Assembly: GCF_000143415.4 (NCBI RefSeq)
Contig: NW_003314276.1
Location: 1,724,107-1,788,106, forward strand
DNA length: 64,000 nt
Direction: 5' to 3'
DNA from: Selaginella moellendorffii
Lineage: Eukaryota > Streptophyta > Lycopodiopsida > Selaginellales > Selaginellaceae
This document shows positions 21,557 through 30,863 of the stretch, piece after piece (position 1 is the stretch's first letter; every line of letters starts with the position of its first letter). The notes beneath the pieces were generated by a model that ran no database searches, was not told where the DNA came from, and worked only from the letters and a program-made list of their open reading frames with translations. The position numbers and the translations under genes are program-made.

Positions 21557-22756
21557 ATGTGTATTGACTACTGCGCTTTAAACAAGAAGACAGTGAAGGA
21601 TAAGATGCCAATGCCATGTGTGGATGATATCTTGGACAAGCTTGGTGAAGCACAAGTGTTTACCAAGATTGATCTGAGGAATGGATATCATCAGATTGCA
21701 ATGGATGATGCATCTATCTCCAAGACGGCATTCAACACAAGCTTCAGACATTTTGAGTTTACAGTTATGCCGTTTGGTTTGACAAATGCACCAGCCACAT
21801 TTACTCGGTTGATGACAGAGGTATTTGGGCGTTATCTTCATGAGTTTGTAGAGATTTTCTTGGACGATATTTTAGTTTTTAGCAAGAATATGGAGGAGCA
21901 TAGGGTGCATTTGCGCAAGGTTCTTTTGTTACTCCGAGACAGCAAACTTTATGCGAAGAAGAGCAAATGTGAATTTGCAAAGTCGGAGGTGGAATATCTA
22001 AGCCATATTGTGACATCTAAGGGTGTCAAGACCAATCCAAAGAAGGTGGCTGTGGTGGAAACCTGGCCTACACCAATTATGGTGGTCGAGTTGCGCAGTT
22101 TTCTTGATATAGCTAGTTACTACCGACATTTCCAGCATAAGTTTGCAGAGGTGGCTATTCCTTTGACACAGTTGTTACGCAAGAATGTGCCATTCGAGTG
22201 GAAGAAGCCACAAGAGGAGAGTTTTGTGGCGTTGAAGCAATTGTTGAGCGAGACTCTAGTGCTTCGCATTGCTGATCCATCGAAACCTTACGAGGTGACA
22301 TGCGATGCGAGTGGTTATGCACTAGGAGGAGTTCTCATGCAAGAGGGACAGCCTATTGCATATGAGAGTCGAACTTTGAATTCCGTGGAGCAATGCTATT
22401 CCACATATGAGCAAGAGTTACTCTCTATTGTTCATGCTTTGCGGACATGGCGGCACTATCTTTATGGTGCAGTGTTCGTGGTGTTGACAGATCACAAACC
22501 ACTTGTGTATCTTTTCACACAGAAGGAGTTGAACACTAGGCAAGCTTGTTGGATGGTCAAACTCATGGAGTTTGGGGAGTTTCCTATTGAGCATCGTCCG
22601 GGAAAATCAAATGTGGTGGCAGATGCGTTATCTCGTGTTCGTCATGTGACGACATTACAAACACAATTTTGTCATCATTTGAGTAAGGTGGTCAGCGAGT
22701 TTGGGCAGTTGGTTGAGCATGCTCAGGCTCAAGATGCTGAGGTGGCCTCTTTGTGA
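21557..22756 (+). CDS. Gypsy reverse transcriptase and RNase H
   Basis: A 399-codon open frame that starts inside RT because a stop (TGA at 21554) precedes the conserved 'MCIDYCALNKKT'. RT motifs follow: 'KIDLRNGYHQI', 'MPFGLTNAPATF', then the catalytic box as 'FLDDILVFS' (Asp-Asp kept). RNase H has 'VTCDASGYALGGVL', 'STYEQELLSIVHALR', 'LTDHKPL' and 'HRPGKSNVVADALSR'. The frame closes at 22756 just before the integrase, which lies in a different frame. Confidence 0.92.
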   Translation: MCIDYCALNKKTVKDKMPMPCVDDILDKLGEAQVFTKIDLRNGYHQIAMDDASISKTAFNTSFRHFEFTVMPFGLTNAPATFTRLMTEVFGRYLHEFVEIFLDDILVFSKNMEEHRVHLRKVLLLLRDSKLYAKKSKCEFAKSEVEYLSHIVTSKGVKTNPKKVAVVETWPTPIMVVELRSFLDIASYYRHFQHKFAEVAIPLTQLLRKNVPFEWKKPQEESFVALKQLLSETLVLRIADPSKPYEVTCDASGYALGGVLMQEGQPIAYESRTLNSVEQCYSTYEQELLSIVHALRTWRHYLYGAVFVVLTDHKPLVYLFTQKELNTRQACWMVKLMEFGEFPIEHRPGKSNVVADALSRVRHVTTLQTQFCHHLSKVVSEFGQLVEHAQAQDAEVASL

Positions 22757-23801
22757 GACGATGGAAGCCCCTTTCTCATTGGTGGATGGGATTCTCTACT
22801 ATAATGGCCGTGTATATTTGCCACGGGTGGATGCATTAATTACTCAAGTTTTATTCCACTATCATGATCGTCTAGAGGCCGGTTATTTTGGGGGGAAAAA
22901 GACGTATGAGTTGATTATGCACAACTTTTATTGGAGGAATATGAAGGCTGATATCCTGAAGTATTGTAAATCATGCGAGCGGGTTAAGGTGCCACGGGAG
23001 AAGCCGGGGGGACTTTTGCAACCTTTAACTATTCCTCAAAGCCGTTGGTGTAGTATCTTTATGGACTTCATCACTTGTTTGCCACGAACAAAGAGGCAAA
23101 AGGAGCAAGTATGGGTCATAGTGGATTGGTTGACAAAGTATGTGCGGTTGTTGGCTCTTCGGAAGACTGTCACTGCCTCAGACTTGGTTGCGGTTTACTT
23201 GGAGAAGGTTATTCATGATTTTAGTTTGCTGGAGGACATCATTAGTGATCGAGATTCAAAGTTCACCAATGGATTTTGGAAAAGCTTTGCAAAGGCTATG
23301 CAAGTGACTTTGAAACTCTTGAGTGGAAATCATCCTCAGACGGATGGGCAAATTGAGTGTGTGAATCAGGTGGTGGAGGATATGCTACGTTGTAGCATTG
23401 GTCAAAGGCAAGTACAATGGGATCTATATCTTCCGTTGGTGCAATTTGCTTACAACAATAGCCAGCACAGTGGAACCAAACTAAATCTTTATTTTGCCAT
23501 GTTTGGAAGGCATCCTCGAACAGCGGTGGAGTTGGGTTTGCATTTGAGTAAGGACATTCAAGATAAGCTTGATTCCGAGGCAACTGATTTGGCCACAGAA
23601 CTTGATGAGATTTTGGTGGTGTGTAAACAGAATTTGCAAGTAGCTCAGGATAGAGTGGAGAAGTTTGCCAATGAGCATCGCCAATTCCGGGAATATAAGG
23701 TGGGTGATTTCGTCTTTGTTCGAGTGATCTTTCCGTCAAGTGAGCGGCGGAACACCTTGGTGCCTTTACGGACAGGGAAGAGTGATAAACTTTCCCATTG
23801 A
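22757..23801 (+). CDS. Gypsy integrase
   Basis: Integrase part of pol, in frame with an ATG at 22701 that lies inside the RNase H region. It has an HHCC-type zinc finger ('HHDR', 'CKSC'; the stretch between the second Cys and the core is shortened relative to the older copy), a core with the three acidic residues in 'FMDFITCLP', 'ISDRDSKF' and 'GQIECVNQ', and a C-terminal region continuing to the '[11 protein letters not shown]' motif at ~23880-23910 after a stop. It would insert the element cDNA in the nucleus. Confidence 0.9.
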
Positions 23802-24042
23802 TATGCTAGTCCATATGAAGTGCTGGAGCGCATTGGTAAAGCGGCTTATCGGGTGCGGCTGCCAGCTAGGGTTAAAATTCATCCAGTATTTTATGTCAGC
23901 CAATTGAAAGGTGTACTATCTCGGAGTGACAGGCCCAATGCCTCCTTGATGTATATGGCTGTGGAAGATGGACCAAGAGCTTGAGCAGGGTTCCCCAGAA
24001 AGGGTGATCACCGATACAACTCGTCCTTGGGACAAGGATTTT

Positions 24043-24058
24043 GTTGGGGGGGAAGAAT
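24043..24058 (+). other. Polypurine tract of the gypsy element
   Basis: 'ttggggggggaagaat' lies immediately before the 3' LTR and fits the plus-strand primer of reverse transcription. Confidence 0.8.
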
Positions 24059-24290
24059 TGTTAGGTGCCAGCTTTGACTACGTGGTTAACGTCGGTCAAA
24101 GGGAGGCTCAAGGGTATATTAAGGCATGTTAGGGTAAGGGACTAAGCTACCCTAGGGCTCACAGTGGAGCGGCGGCGCAATGGAGCTTTTGAGGTAGCTC
24201 GGGGGTGATTGGGTGGTGAGGAACCTCAAGAGGTGGTGTAGCATAGTCTAGGGCGACTAGATCTCTGTCTTTTTGCGCCGGATCATAACA
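24059..24290 (+). repeat. 3' LTR of the complete gypsy element
   Basis: 232 bp, TGTTAGGTGCC to CATAACA, colinear with the 5' LTR without gaps. It is followed by the ATCTT target duplication. Confidence 0.95.
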
Positions 24291-24314
24291 ATCTTTTTGT
24301 GCCGGATCATAACA
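24291..24314 (+). repeat. Older gypsy 3' LTR, right end
   Basis: 'atctttttgtgccggatcat' plus 'aaca' is the last 24 bases of the older LTR, including the duplicated ATCTT. Together with 19230-19402 it makes one LTR split by the younger element. Confidence 0.9.
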
Positions 24315-25395
24315 ACAAGAAAGGAGGGAGTATCCATAAATCAGGAGTAAGAGGAAACCTTAAAAGATGCATTTTGGACGGGTTTCTACATCCAATACAT
24401 TTAGAATATGTTTAGATATTTTAGCATATTATCTAACGGTTAGAATGTACTTAGATTAGGTTTTAATGTAATAGATTACATTAAAAAGAAATAAATATAT
24501 TTGAAAGTCAAGCCAAGTAGGCCTATCATAATCTCATACATTACATACAAATGCAACAAAAAGATATCATGCTTGATTTTTGGACTTTTATTACATTTAT
24601 GTTTAAAGTTTTGGCCCAATACTTTGGTGCAGATATAGCAATGATGTCATACTTCATTTGTATGAGCTGCTTCCACACATAAAAGTTATCTTGATTGATT
24701 TTGAGCTAAGATTTATTCACAACTTATGAAGAATGCATATATTCAAATACTATGGTTGCAAAGACTTCTTTACATAGAAAATGTCAAGATTTACACTTTC
24801 AAGTTGCAATATTATAAACATCTTTACTTTTGTATAATTAATTTTGTATGTTGTGTAATTACATTTACAATATTGAAAAACTTAAAATGAACTTATCCAA
24901 AATGTTGAAGTGATTTTTTTTACTGATTACTCTATCCCTGATCTACAGATAAATATCTGATTATATTTAATGTTAGCTGTCTTTTATATTAATTAAAATA
25001 TTGCAATATTATATTTAATCTTTATGTGTAAAATAATTAATTAAAAATCTAAAAACAAATAACTCTTTGCATATGATATGGTACTTTCCTTCTAATATAA
25101 AATTATTTTATGTTCCATCAAACTTGAATTAAAAAGATATATATTGTAGTGGATGTTGATGGTGTGATTGTAGCTAATGCTAATATCTTTCACTAAGTAC
25201 AAAATGTTATAATTGATGTATTAAAGAAAATATGAAATGCATATCACAACTTCCAAAACAACAACAAACATTTTACATTTATTCAAATTATAGAGAACAA
25301 ATTTAGCATGGCGTGTTTTGAGTTTTGATGAAGAAGCTACATTGACTTTTCTTGATATTGTGAAAATGTATATATTCCAATGCCAAATGAGGTTT
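24315..25395. other. AT-rich spacer, no gene seen
   Basis: Very AT-rich, with many short A/T runs and no supported coding region. It separates the gypsy nest from the P450 copy 2 duplication, which becomes recognisable at about 25395. Confidence 0.5.
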
Positions 25396-25869
25396 AGTAT
25401 CATCCCTGATGATCCCTGCCATCTGAGCGACACCTGTACATCTAAGATATATGTTTTCCATCTCTTTTCAATTCAGAGGATTTTGTAGGGGTAGTTTCTA
25501 TTGTGCAGTGGCTGGTGAAGCAATGTAAGCCCAAACTAGTGTGATCCACTGTGGCAGTCCTATCTATTCCACAATGCCAATTGATGGCTATATTCTAAAC
25601 TATGCTGTTTCAATCCAATGGCTAGAAAAATATTTGTATACTGAGTGTATCCATATCAATAGTATTAGTTTGAATTTGACGTACTTGCGATGTCATCCAA
25701 TATCATTGAAGAGTGGGGAACCACACCACAAACCAATGAGTACAGTGTAACGGTACAAGTTCCAAGTAGTTTCTTAGGGATAGATCCTTATTTGTATCCA
25801 TCTGCTTGGCTCGCCCACTCCCACACATTTTACCCTTAGTCATTTTACCCTTAGTCCAGCAAATGGATC

Positions 25870-26220
25870 TTGAGCACTTGCATCATCCTCTTCACCGTAG
25901 TGCTATGCCGATTCGTGACGGTCTACTGGTGGTGCCCCAGGGCAATCGCGGCACAGCTGAAGAAGGAGGGCATTCAGGGGCCTCCACCTGGACTCATGGT
26001 AGGCCAAATAGCTGAAATCCAGAACATGAGGAGTGCCATCAAGGATCACAACATGGAATTTCAGCCACGACAATTTCCATTTCCAACATCCTGTGTTGAT
26101 CAAATGGCGGAAGCAATATGGTATGTTCTTGTCATCCCTGATGAATCTCAAAGCTTTGTTCCTGATGATCATGGTCTAGGGAAGAGATTTGTGTTCTGGT
26201 GGGGAACTGAGCCAAGGATA
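25870..26220 (+). pseudogene. P450 copy 2, 5' part
   Basis: Exon 1 and the start of exon 2 of the CYP72-clan gene also present as copies 1 and 3. The first codons of copy 1 are altered by a 9 bp deletion near 25865, so the likely start shifts to an ATG at 25870. The anchor and hinge ('GIQGPPP') remain. Small deletions around 26055-26095 disturb the frame where copies 1 and 3 read 'ESFSHD.FHRVHPALLKW'. The gene is cut at 26220 inside 'GTEPRI' by the copia insertion and resumes at 30864. Confidence 0.9.
26216..26220 (+). repeat. Target-site duplication GGATA (left)
   Basis: GGATA directly before the copia 5' LTR and again directly after the 3' LTR (30864-30868). In the uninterrupted P450 copies this sequence occurs once. 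Confidence 0.95.
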
Positions 26221-26379
26221 TGTAGAGACAAGTGATGACAACTCTCCACATCAGCAAAGAAGACAAGTCATTCATCCAAGACACCAACCGCCAAGCGTCA
26301 CACCCATACTGTTATGTACATAACCATACCAAAGCAATGAAGTCGACAAAGCATTCCGCACAAAAAACACATATCTACA
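26221..26379 (+). repeat. 5' LTR of the copia element
   Basis: 159 bp from 'tgtagagacaag' to 'catatctaca'. It pairs with 30704-30863. Confidence 0.93.
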
Positions 26380-26389
26380 TGGTATCAGG
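26380..26389 (+). promoter_or_regulatory. Copia primer-binding site (tRNA-iMet)
   Basis: 'tggtatcagg' directly abuts the 5' LTR. Nine bases match the complement of the initiator tRNA-Met 3' end, and the match is shorter than in the gypsy element. Confidence 0.85.
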
Positions 26390-26658
26390 TTTGTTTCAAT
26401 CCTGATGGCAAAACATTGGCAAACACAACAATGCGACGAGCAGGACTGCTCTAGGGCTCTCGCAGTCCTTGCTAGGGTGGAACGACAGATTCAAGAACGC
26501 AAGTGAGCACAACATGATGTCCATCTGTGCCTCTGCCCTAATTGTCACTCTGTGTGCATGGCGTCTGGGTGTCCCTTCCAGCAATTCCCACTGCCTCCTC
26601 CCCCCCCCCCCCTCGCCTCTAGCTTACTCCGCTGTTTTGTCCTTTCTTCTAGAAACTA

Positions 26659-27545
26659 ATGGCTACTAGTACTCCACCTCACACTACATCTAGAACCACC
26701 CTAGCTAGCACCATGGCCACCCCGGCTGGCAACTAGGATGTAGGATGGGAGAAGCTACTCCAGAATTTCACGAGTGAGAACTTCATGACTTGGAAGACCA
26801 AAGTCCAATTAATCTTAATGGTAAAAGATTGTTGGGATTTGGCCTTGCAGGCTACTTGGGACTCCAAGAACCGCAAAGCACTTTCCATGATTGGATTGGG
26901 TCTTGGAGATGAATTTATTTATCTCTTTAATCTATAAACATCTGCCAAGGCCAATTGGGACTCAATCTTTGCAGCTAAAGCCGTTAATGTTAAATTGGTT
27001 CTGACCCAGAAATTTTTCTCCCTATGCATGCAGCCTGGTGAGACAATGGCAGCATACATCGGGAAGCTCAAGGGCTTAATGCAACAGTTGAAGGAAATAG
27101 GTGTTGTAGTTTCTGCTAACTATGCAAAAGCCTTTCTACTCTACTCTGTATCCCCAGAGTTGCAATAATCGTCCTCCATGCTCTCTTTTGTCCTAGGCAA
27201 AACCATGGAGGAGCTCTACTCTGATCTACTTGAGGAAGAATGCAAGATTACTGAGCGTCAAGCTGGCCATCAAAAATCCCCTCAGACTGCTTGCAAGTAG
27301 GCCTTGTTTCTTGGTAAGAAATAATCAAGTGGGGAGCAGAGGAAAGGAGGCACTAGCCATGGGCCTCGTATTTCTTCCATTACAACTCCCAACTCTGGAT
27401 CTAACTTCTCCAAGAAGAAAAGGGTCCTTGCAACTATTGTGGAAAGACGGGGCATGTCAAGCATGAGTGTCGTGCAAAGAAGGCTACCACCCAGCGCATG
27501 CTCGTTGTTGATGATGGCTCTTTACCCGTCACCGGTGTCTACTCT
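26659..27545 (+). pseudogene. Copia gag
   Basis: Starts at an ATG at 26659. The frame has stops near 26736, 26936 and 27167 and later. Conserved copia gag features are visible: 'NFMTWKTKVQLILMVKDCW', 'QPGETMAAYIGKLKGLM', and a CCHC zinc knuckle at 27429-27470 ('CNYCGKTGHVKHEC'). Gag would form the virus-like particle in the cytoplasm. The multiple stops make it a pseudogene. Confidence 0.85.
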
Positions 27546-27899
27546 TGAAGTTCTATCTCCTTTCATATGACTCCTTTAAGGTTTGCATTTCACACTTACA
27601 AGGGTCTTCAAGCTCCACAATAGGTTTATGTTGGCAACAAGCGACCACTCCAAGTGGAAGGTTGTGGCATGGCAGTGATCAGGCTACCCAATGGACCTCT
27701 TAAGGAGGTTCATCACATGCACTTTGTACCTGAAGCAGGGCAGATGGTTCTTTTTATAGGTGCAACCTCAAATCAAGGCTTTACTACCACCTTCTTCCCA
27801 AAAGGGTCCACCATTTATGGTCGTGATGGTACTCTTGTAGCCAGTGGCATGAGGTATGAAACACTCTACTATTTAAATGCAAAATTGGTTTTTCCATCT

Positions 27900-28610
27900 C
27901 AAGTGCTTGCTTTCTGAGCACAAGACACTATTGAGCTCTGGCATGCTCGTATGGGGCATGTCAATGAATGAGATCTACACACCTTATCTCATAACCAGCA
28001 TGCTAAAGGCATCATGCTCCCAACTAGCCATCTGGGCATGTGTGAAATTTGCCATCTTGGGAAGCAAGTTCACCTTCCTTTTCCATCAAGAACCATGGAG
28101 GACCAAGCTACAAGCTTATTGGATCTAGTTCACAGTGACGTGTGTTACTTGCCCATGGAAACACTTAGCCATAAGAGTTACTTTGTGTCTTTTATCGATG
28201 ACCATTCCAGATATGCTGTGGTGAGCCTTCTCCACGCCAAAAGCGAAGTGTTCAATCACTTTAAGCTTTTTAAGAGCTGGGCAGAGACATTTACTGGCCG
28301 AAAGATTCGTGTGTTACACACAGATGGTGGTGGAGAGTACCTGAATAGAGAGTTTCTCAACTTTTTGGCTGAGGCTGGCATTGTTCACCAGTACATGACA
28401 GCCCATACTCCCCAATAAAATGGCATGGCAAAGCGCCTCAATCGCACTCTACTAGAGACTGTTTGTTGCCTTCTCCAGCATGCAGGCATACCCAACTCTT
28501 TTGGGGTGAAGCAATTAACATGGCTATTTACATCTGTAACCGCCTTCCCACCAGGAGTACTGGTGTGGTTCTTTATCAAGCTTGGACTAGGAAGCGTCCT
28601 CAGTTAGGGC
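27900..28610 (+). pseudogene. Copia integrase
   Basis: The GAG-pre-integrase block 'LWHARMGHVNE' is at ~27935-27970, followed by the zinc-binding 'CEICHLGKQ'. The core has 'LDLVHSDVC' and 'FIDDHSRYAV' at 28110-28215 and 'LHTDGGGEYLN' at ~28315. After an in-frame stop the third acidic block reads 'NGMAKRLNRT', with Lys where copia integrases have Glu. Loss of that residue would abolish catalysis. Confidence 0.88.
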
Positions 28611-29129
28611 ACTTGAGGGTTTTCAGCTGCACAATGTATGCTCACATTCCAGATGCGACTTGATAGAAGTTGGATCTTAGGAGCTAGAAGACCATCTTTG
28701 TGGGCTATCATGCTCATTTTAAGGCCTACCGCCTCTATAATCTTGCTCTCAAAAAGCTCATGGTCAGCCAAGATGTCTCTTTCAATGAGCAAGAGCTTTA
28801 TTTCCACATTCGAGTCCAGAGGCTGCTCATTCCAGGAGGAGGAACACCTTCTCCACTTGGTGGTGGCATGCCTTCTCCACAACTTCACTGCTACTAGTTC
28901 CTCTGGTCACTTTGGTGGTTACTAGTAGTGACACTACTTCATCCAGTGAGCAGAATCTTGTTGCTACTGTGGACGAGCTGTTCGTTGGTGAAGAAATGGT
29001 TGGAGGATCTTCCCGTTCACCTCCTCCAAATCCTCTCATGACACCGCCACCTCATCAAGAGATTGGAGTTGTTACCTGTTCAGGACATGTGACAAGCTAA
29101 CGATCAGAGCTCTTGAATCTCTTTCTCAA

Positions 29130-30060
29130 GCTCCACACAAGAAGGGATTCTATTGGGCCATGAGCTCCATTGCTGAACCTCATGGCTACCAGGCTGCTCT
29201 CTCCAATCCTGATGCCTCACAATGGCAAGCAGCCATGCAAGATGAGTATGACTCACTGATCAAGAATGGAATCTGGACATTGGTTCCCCTCCCTCCTGGC
29301 AGGAAGGCAGTCACAGCCAAGTGGCTGTTCAAGAAGAAATATCGAGCTGATGGCAGCATCGAGTGCTACAAGGCACACTTTGTAGCTCGTGGTTTCTCTT
29401 AGATCCTAGAAGTTGATTACTTTGAAACTTATAGCCCTGTTGTAAAGATAACAACAATTCATCTTTTGATGAGCCTTGTAGCTGAGCTCGACCTAGAGCT
29501 CCATCAACTTGATGTGAGAACTACTTTCCTGAATGGTCATCTTGAGGAGGAGGTGTACGTTGCCTTGGGTTTATATGTCCCGGACAGGAGCATCTCGTCT
29601 GCCGCTTGCACAAGGCTCTCTACGGGCTGAAACAAAGCCCTAGGTCATGGTACACTAAAATTAACAGCTTTCTAACCTCATTGGGCATGACTGATAATAA
29701 TCTTTACATATCCAAGGATTTCTATTCTTAGCCTTATATGTGGATGATACAATATTAGCCTCCAACTAGATGCGACTCATCCACTACATCAAGGCCTCTC
29801 TCGCTGCTAAATTCGAGATGACTGATTTGGGAAACTTGCACTACTGTCTAAGAATTCAAGTCTGCTGGGATAGGCAATGTGGAGTACTTGAGCTTTCCCA
29901 GAAGAAATACATCCATGACATTCTCCAGAGGTACTCTATGCTTAATGCTACTCCTATGGAAGTAGGCTCAAAGTTGTCCAAGGCTTTTACCTCAGATGAC
30001 ACTCTCGAGGAGGAGACCACAACACTGTACTGTTCAGTGGTCGAGGCCTTATCTATTGAT
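29130..30060 (+). pseudogene. Copia reverse transcriptase
   Basis: RVT_2-type RT. It opens with 'WQAAMQDEYDSLIKNGIWTLVPLPPGRKAV', and the conserved 'KWLFKKKYRADGSIE' follows. A stop replaces a codon after 'VARGFS' at 29400. 'LHQLDVRTTFLNGHLEEEVYV' is at ~29500 and the catalytic region near 29735-29750 reads 'YVDDT' only if a local frameshift is allowed. Further decayed 'EMTDLGNLHYCL' sequence is at ~29815-29850. Confidence 0.85.
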
Positions 30061-30718
30061 GGTCTCAACTAGGCTTGACCTCGCATTCAGTGTGGGAGCA
30101 GTCTCAAAGTTCTTGGACAATCCATCACCCTCATATTGGGCCGCTGTGAAGCGGATCATGAGGTATATGAGTGGCATAAGGAAATTCACACTAAAATATG
30201 CAAGAGGAGATGGAGACAACGGCCTGGTGGGATTTACAGACACAGACTGGGCAGGAGATCTAGATGACAAAAGATCCACCTCAGGGTATGTCTTCATGTA
30301 TAACCATAACATGGTTAGTTGGTGTTCCAGGAGGCAGCAGTTCACTGCAATATCCTCATGTGAATCTGAATACATTGCAGTTGCAGCAGCAGCGAAAGAG
30401 GCCATCGGGCTTAAGATGTTACTGCAGGACCTCGGGATTCAAATTCCAGCAGTCAAACTCTACTGCGACAATATGTCGGCAATAGCATTGACTCGGGATG
30501 CAAGATTTCACTCACGCACCAAGCACATTGAGTTAAGGTTCCATTTCATCTGGGATCAAGTCAATAATGGAACAATCAACCTGGAATTCTGTCCAACCAG
30601 CTCAATGGTCGCTGATATCCTGATGAAGTCCTTGCCTCGAGTGAAGCATGAACTCTTCCTCAAATCACTCCATTTGACTAATGGTGTGAGCCTTGAGGAG
30701 GAGTGTGGAGACAAGTGA
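29996..30718 (+). CDS. Copia RNase H domain
   Basis: The longest open copia frame (240 codons). It holds the RNase HI-like domain with 'GFTDTDWAGDLDDKRSTSGYVF', 'SSCESEYIAVAAAAKEA', 'LYCDNMSAIAL' and 'HSRTKHIELRFHFI', the usual end of a copia polyprotein. The acidic residues of the active site are present. The frame ends just inside the 3' LTR. Confidence 0.9.
   Translation: MTLSRRRPQHCTVQWSRPYLLMVSTRLDLAFSVGAVSKFLDNPSPSYWAAVKRIMRYMSGIRKFTLKYARGDGDNGLVGFTDTDWAGDLDDKRSTSGYVFMYNHNMVSWCSRRQQFTAISSCESEYIAVAAAAKEAIGLKMLLQDLGIQIPAVKLYCDNMSAIALTRDARFHSRTKHIELRFHFIWDQVNNGTINLEFCPTSSMVADILMKSLPRVKHELFLKSLHLTNGVSLEEECGDK
30692..30703 (+). other. Copia polypurine tract
   Basis: Purine-rich 'ttgaggaggag' immediately before the 3' LTR start at 30704. 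Confidence 0.65.
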
Positions 30719-30863
30719 TGACAAGTCTCCATGTCAACAAAGAAGACAAGTCATTCATCCAAGACACCAATTGCCAAGCGTCACACCCATACCGTTATGT
30801 ACATAACCATACCAAAGCAATGAAGTCGACAAAGCATTCTACACACAAAAACACACATCTACA
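30704..30863 (+). repeat. 3' LTR of the copia element
   Basis: 160 bp from 'tgtggagacaag' to 'cacatctaca', followed by GGATA (30864-30868). Confidence 0.93.

Larger units (their letters stand above)
19403..24290 (+). mobile_element. Complete Ty3/gypsy element, nested in an older LTR
   Basis: A 4888 bp element with 232 bp LTRs at both ends (TGTTAGG...ATAACA), a tRNA-iMet primer-binding site, gag, protease, RT/RNase H, integrase and a G-rich polypurine tract. It is flanked by a 5 bp target duplication ATCTT (19398-19402 and 24291-24295). The target is the older LTR of the same family: joining the flanks restores a continuous LTR end. The two LTRs differ at 12 sites with no length difference. 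Coding regions carry a few stops and frameshifts, so it is probably not autonomous now. No chromodomain was recognised after the integrase. Confidence 0.95.
26221..30863 (+). mobile_element. Ty1/copia element inserted in P450 copy 2
   Basis: A 4643 bp element with very short LTRs (159 and 160 bp, TGT...ACA), an adjacent tRNA-iMet primer-binding site, gag, integrase, RT and RNase H in copia order (integrase before RT), a purine tract and a GGATA target duplication. It lies in exon 2 of the P450 gene in the same orientation. The LTRs differ at about a dozen positions plus one indel, so the insertion is not recent. Several in-frame stops in gag, integrase and RT, and a changed integrase residue, show it is dead. 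Confidence 0.95.

Noticed and set aside
23700-24058. Chromodomain after the gypsy integrase
   Set aside because: Only the general '[11 protein letters not shown]' tail is visible; no aromatic-cage chromodomain pattern was found before the polypurine tract.
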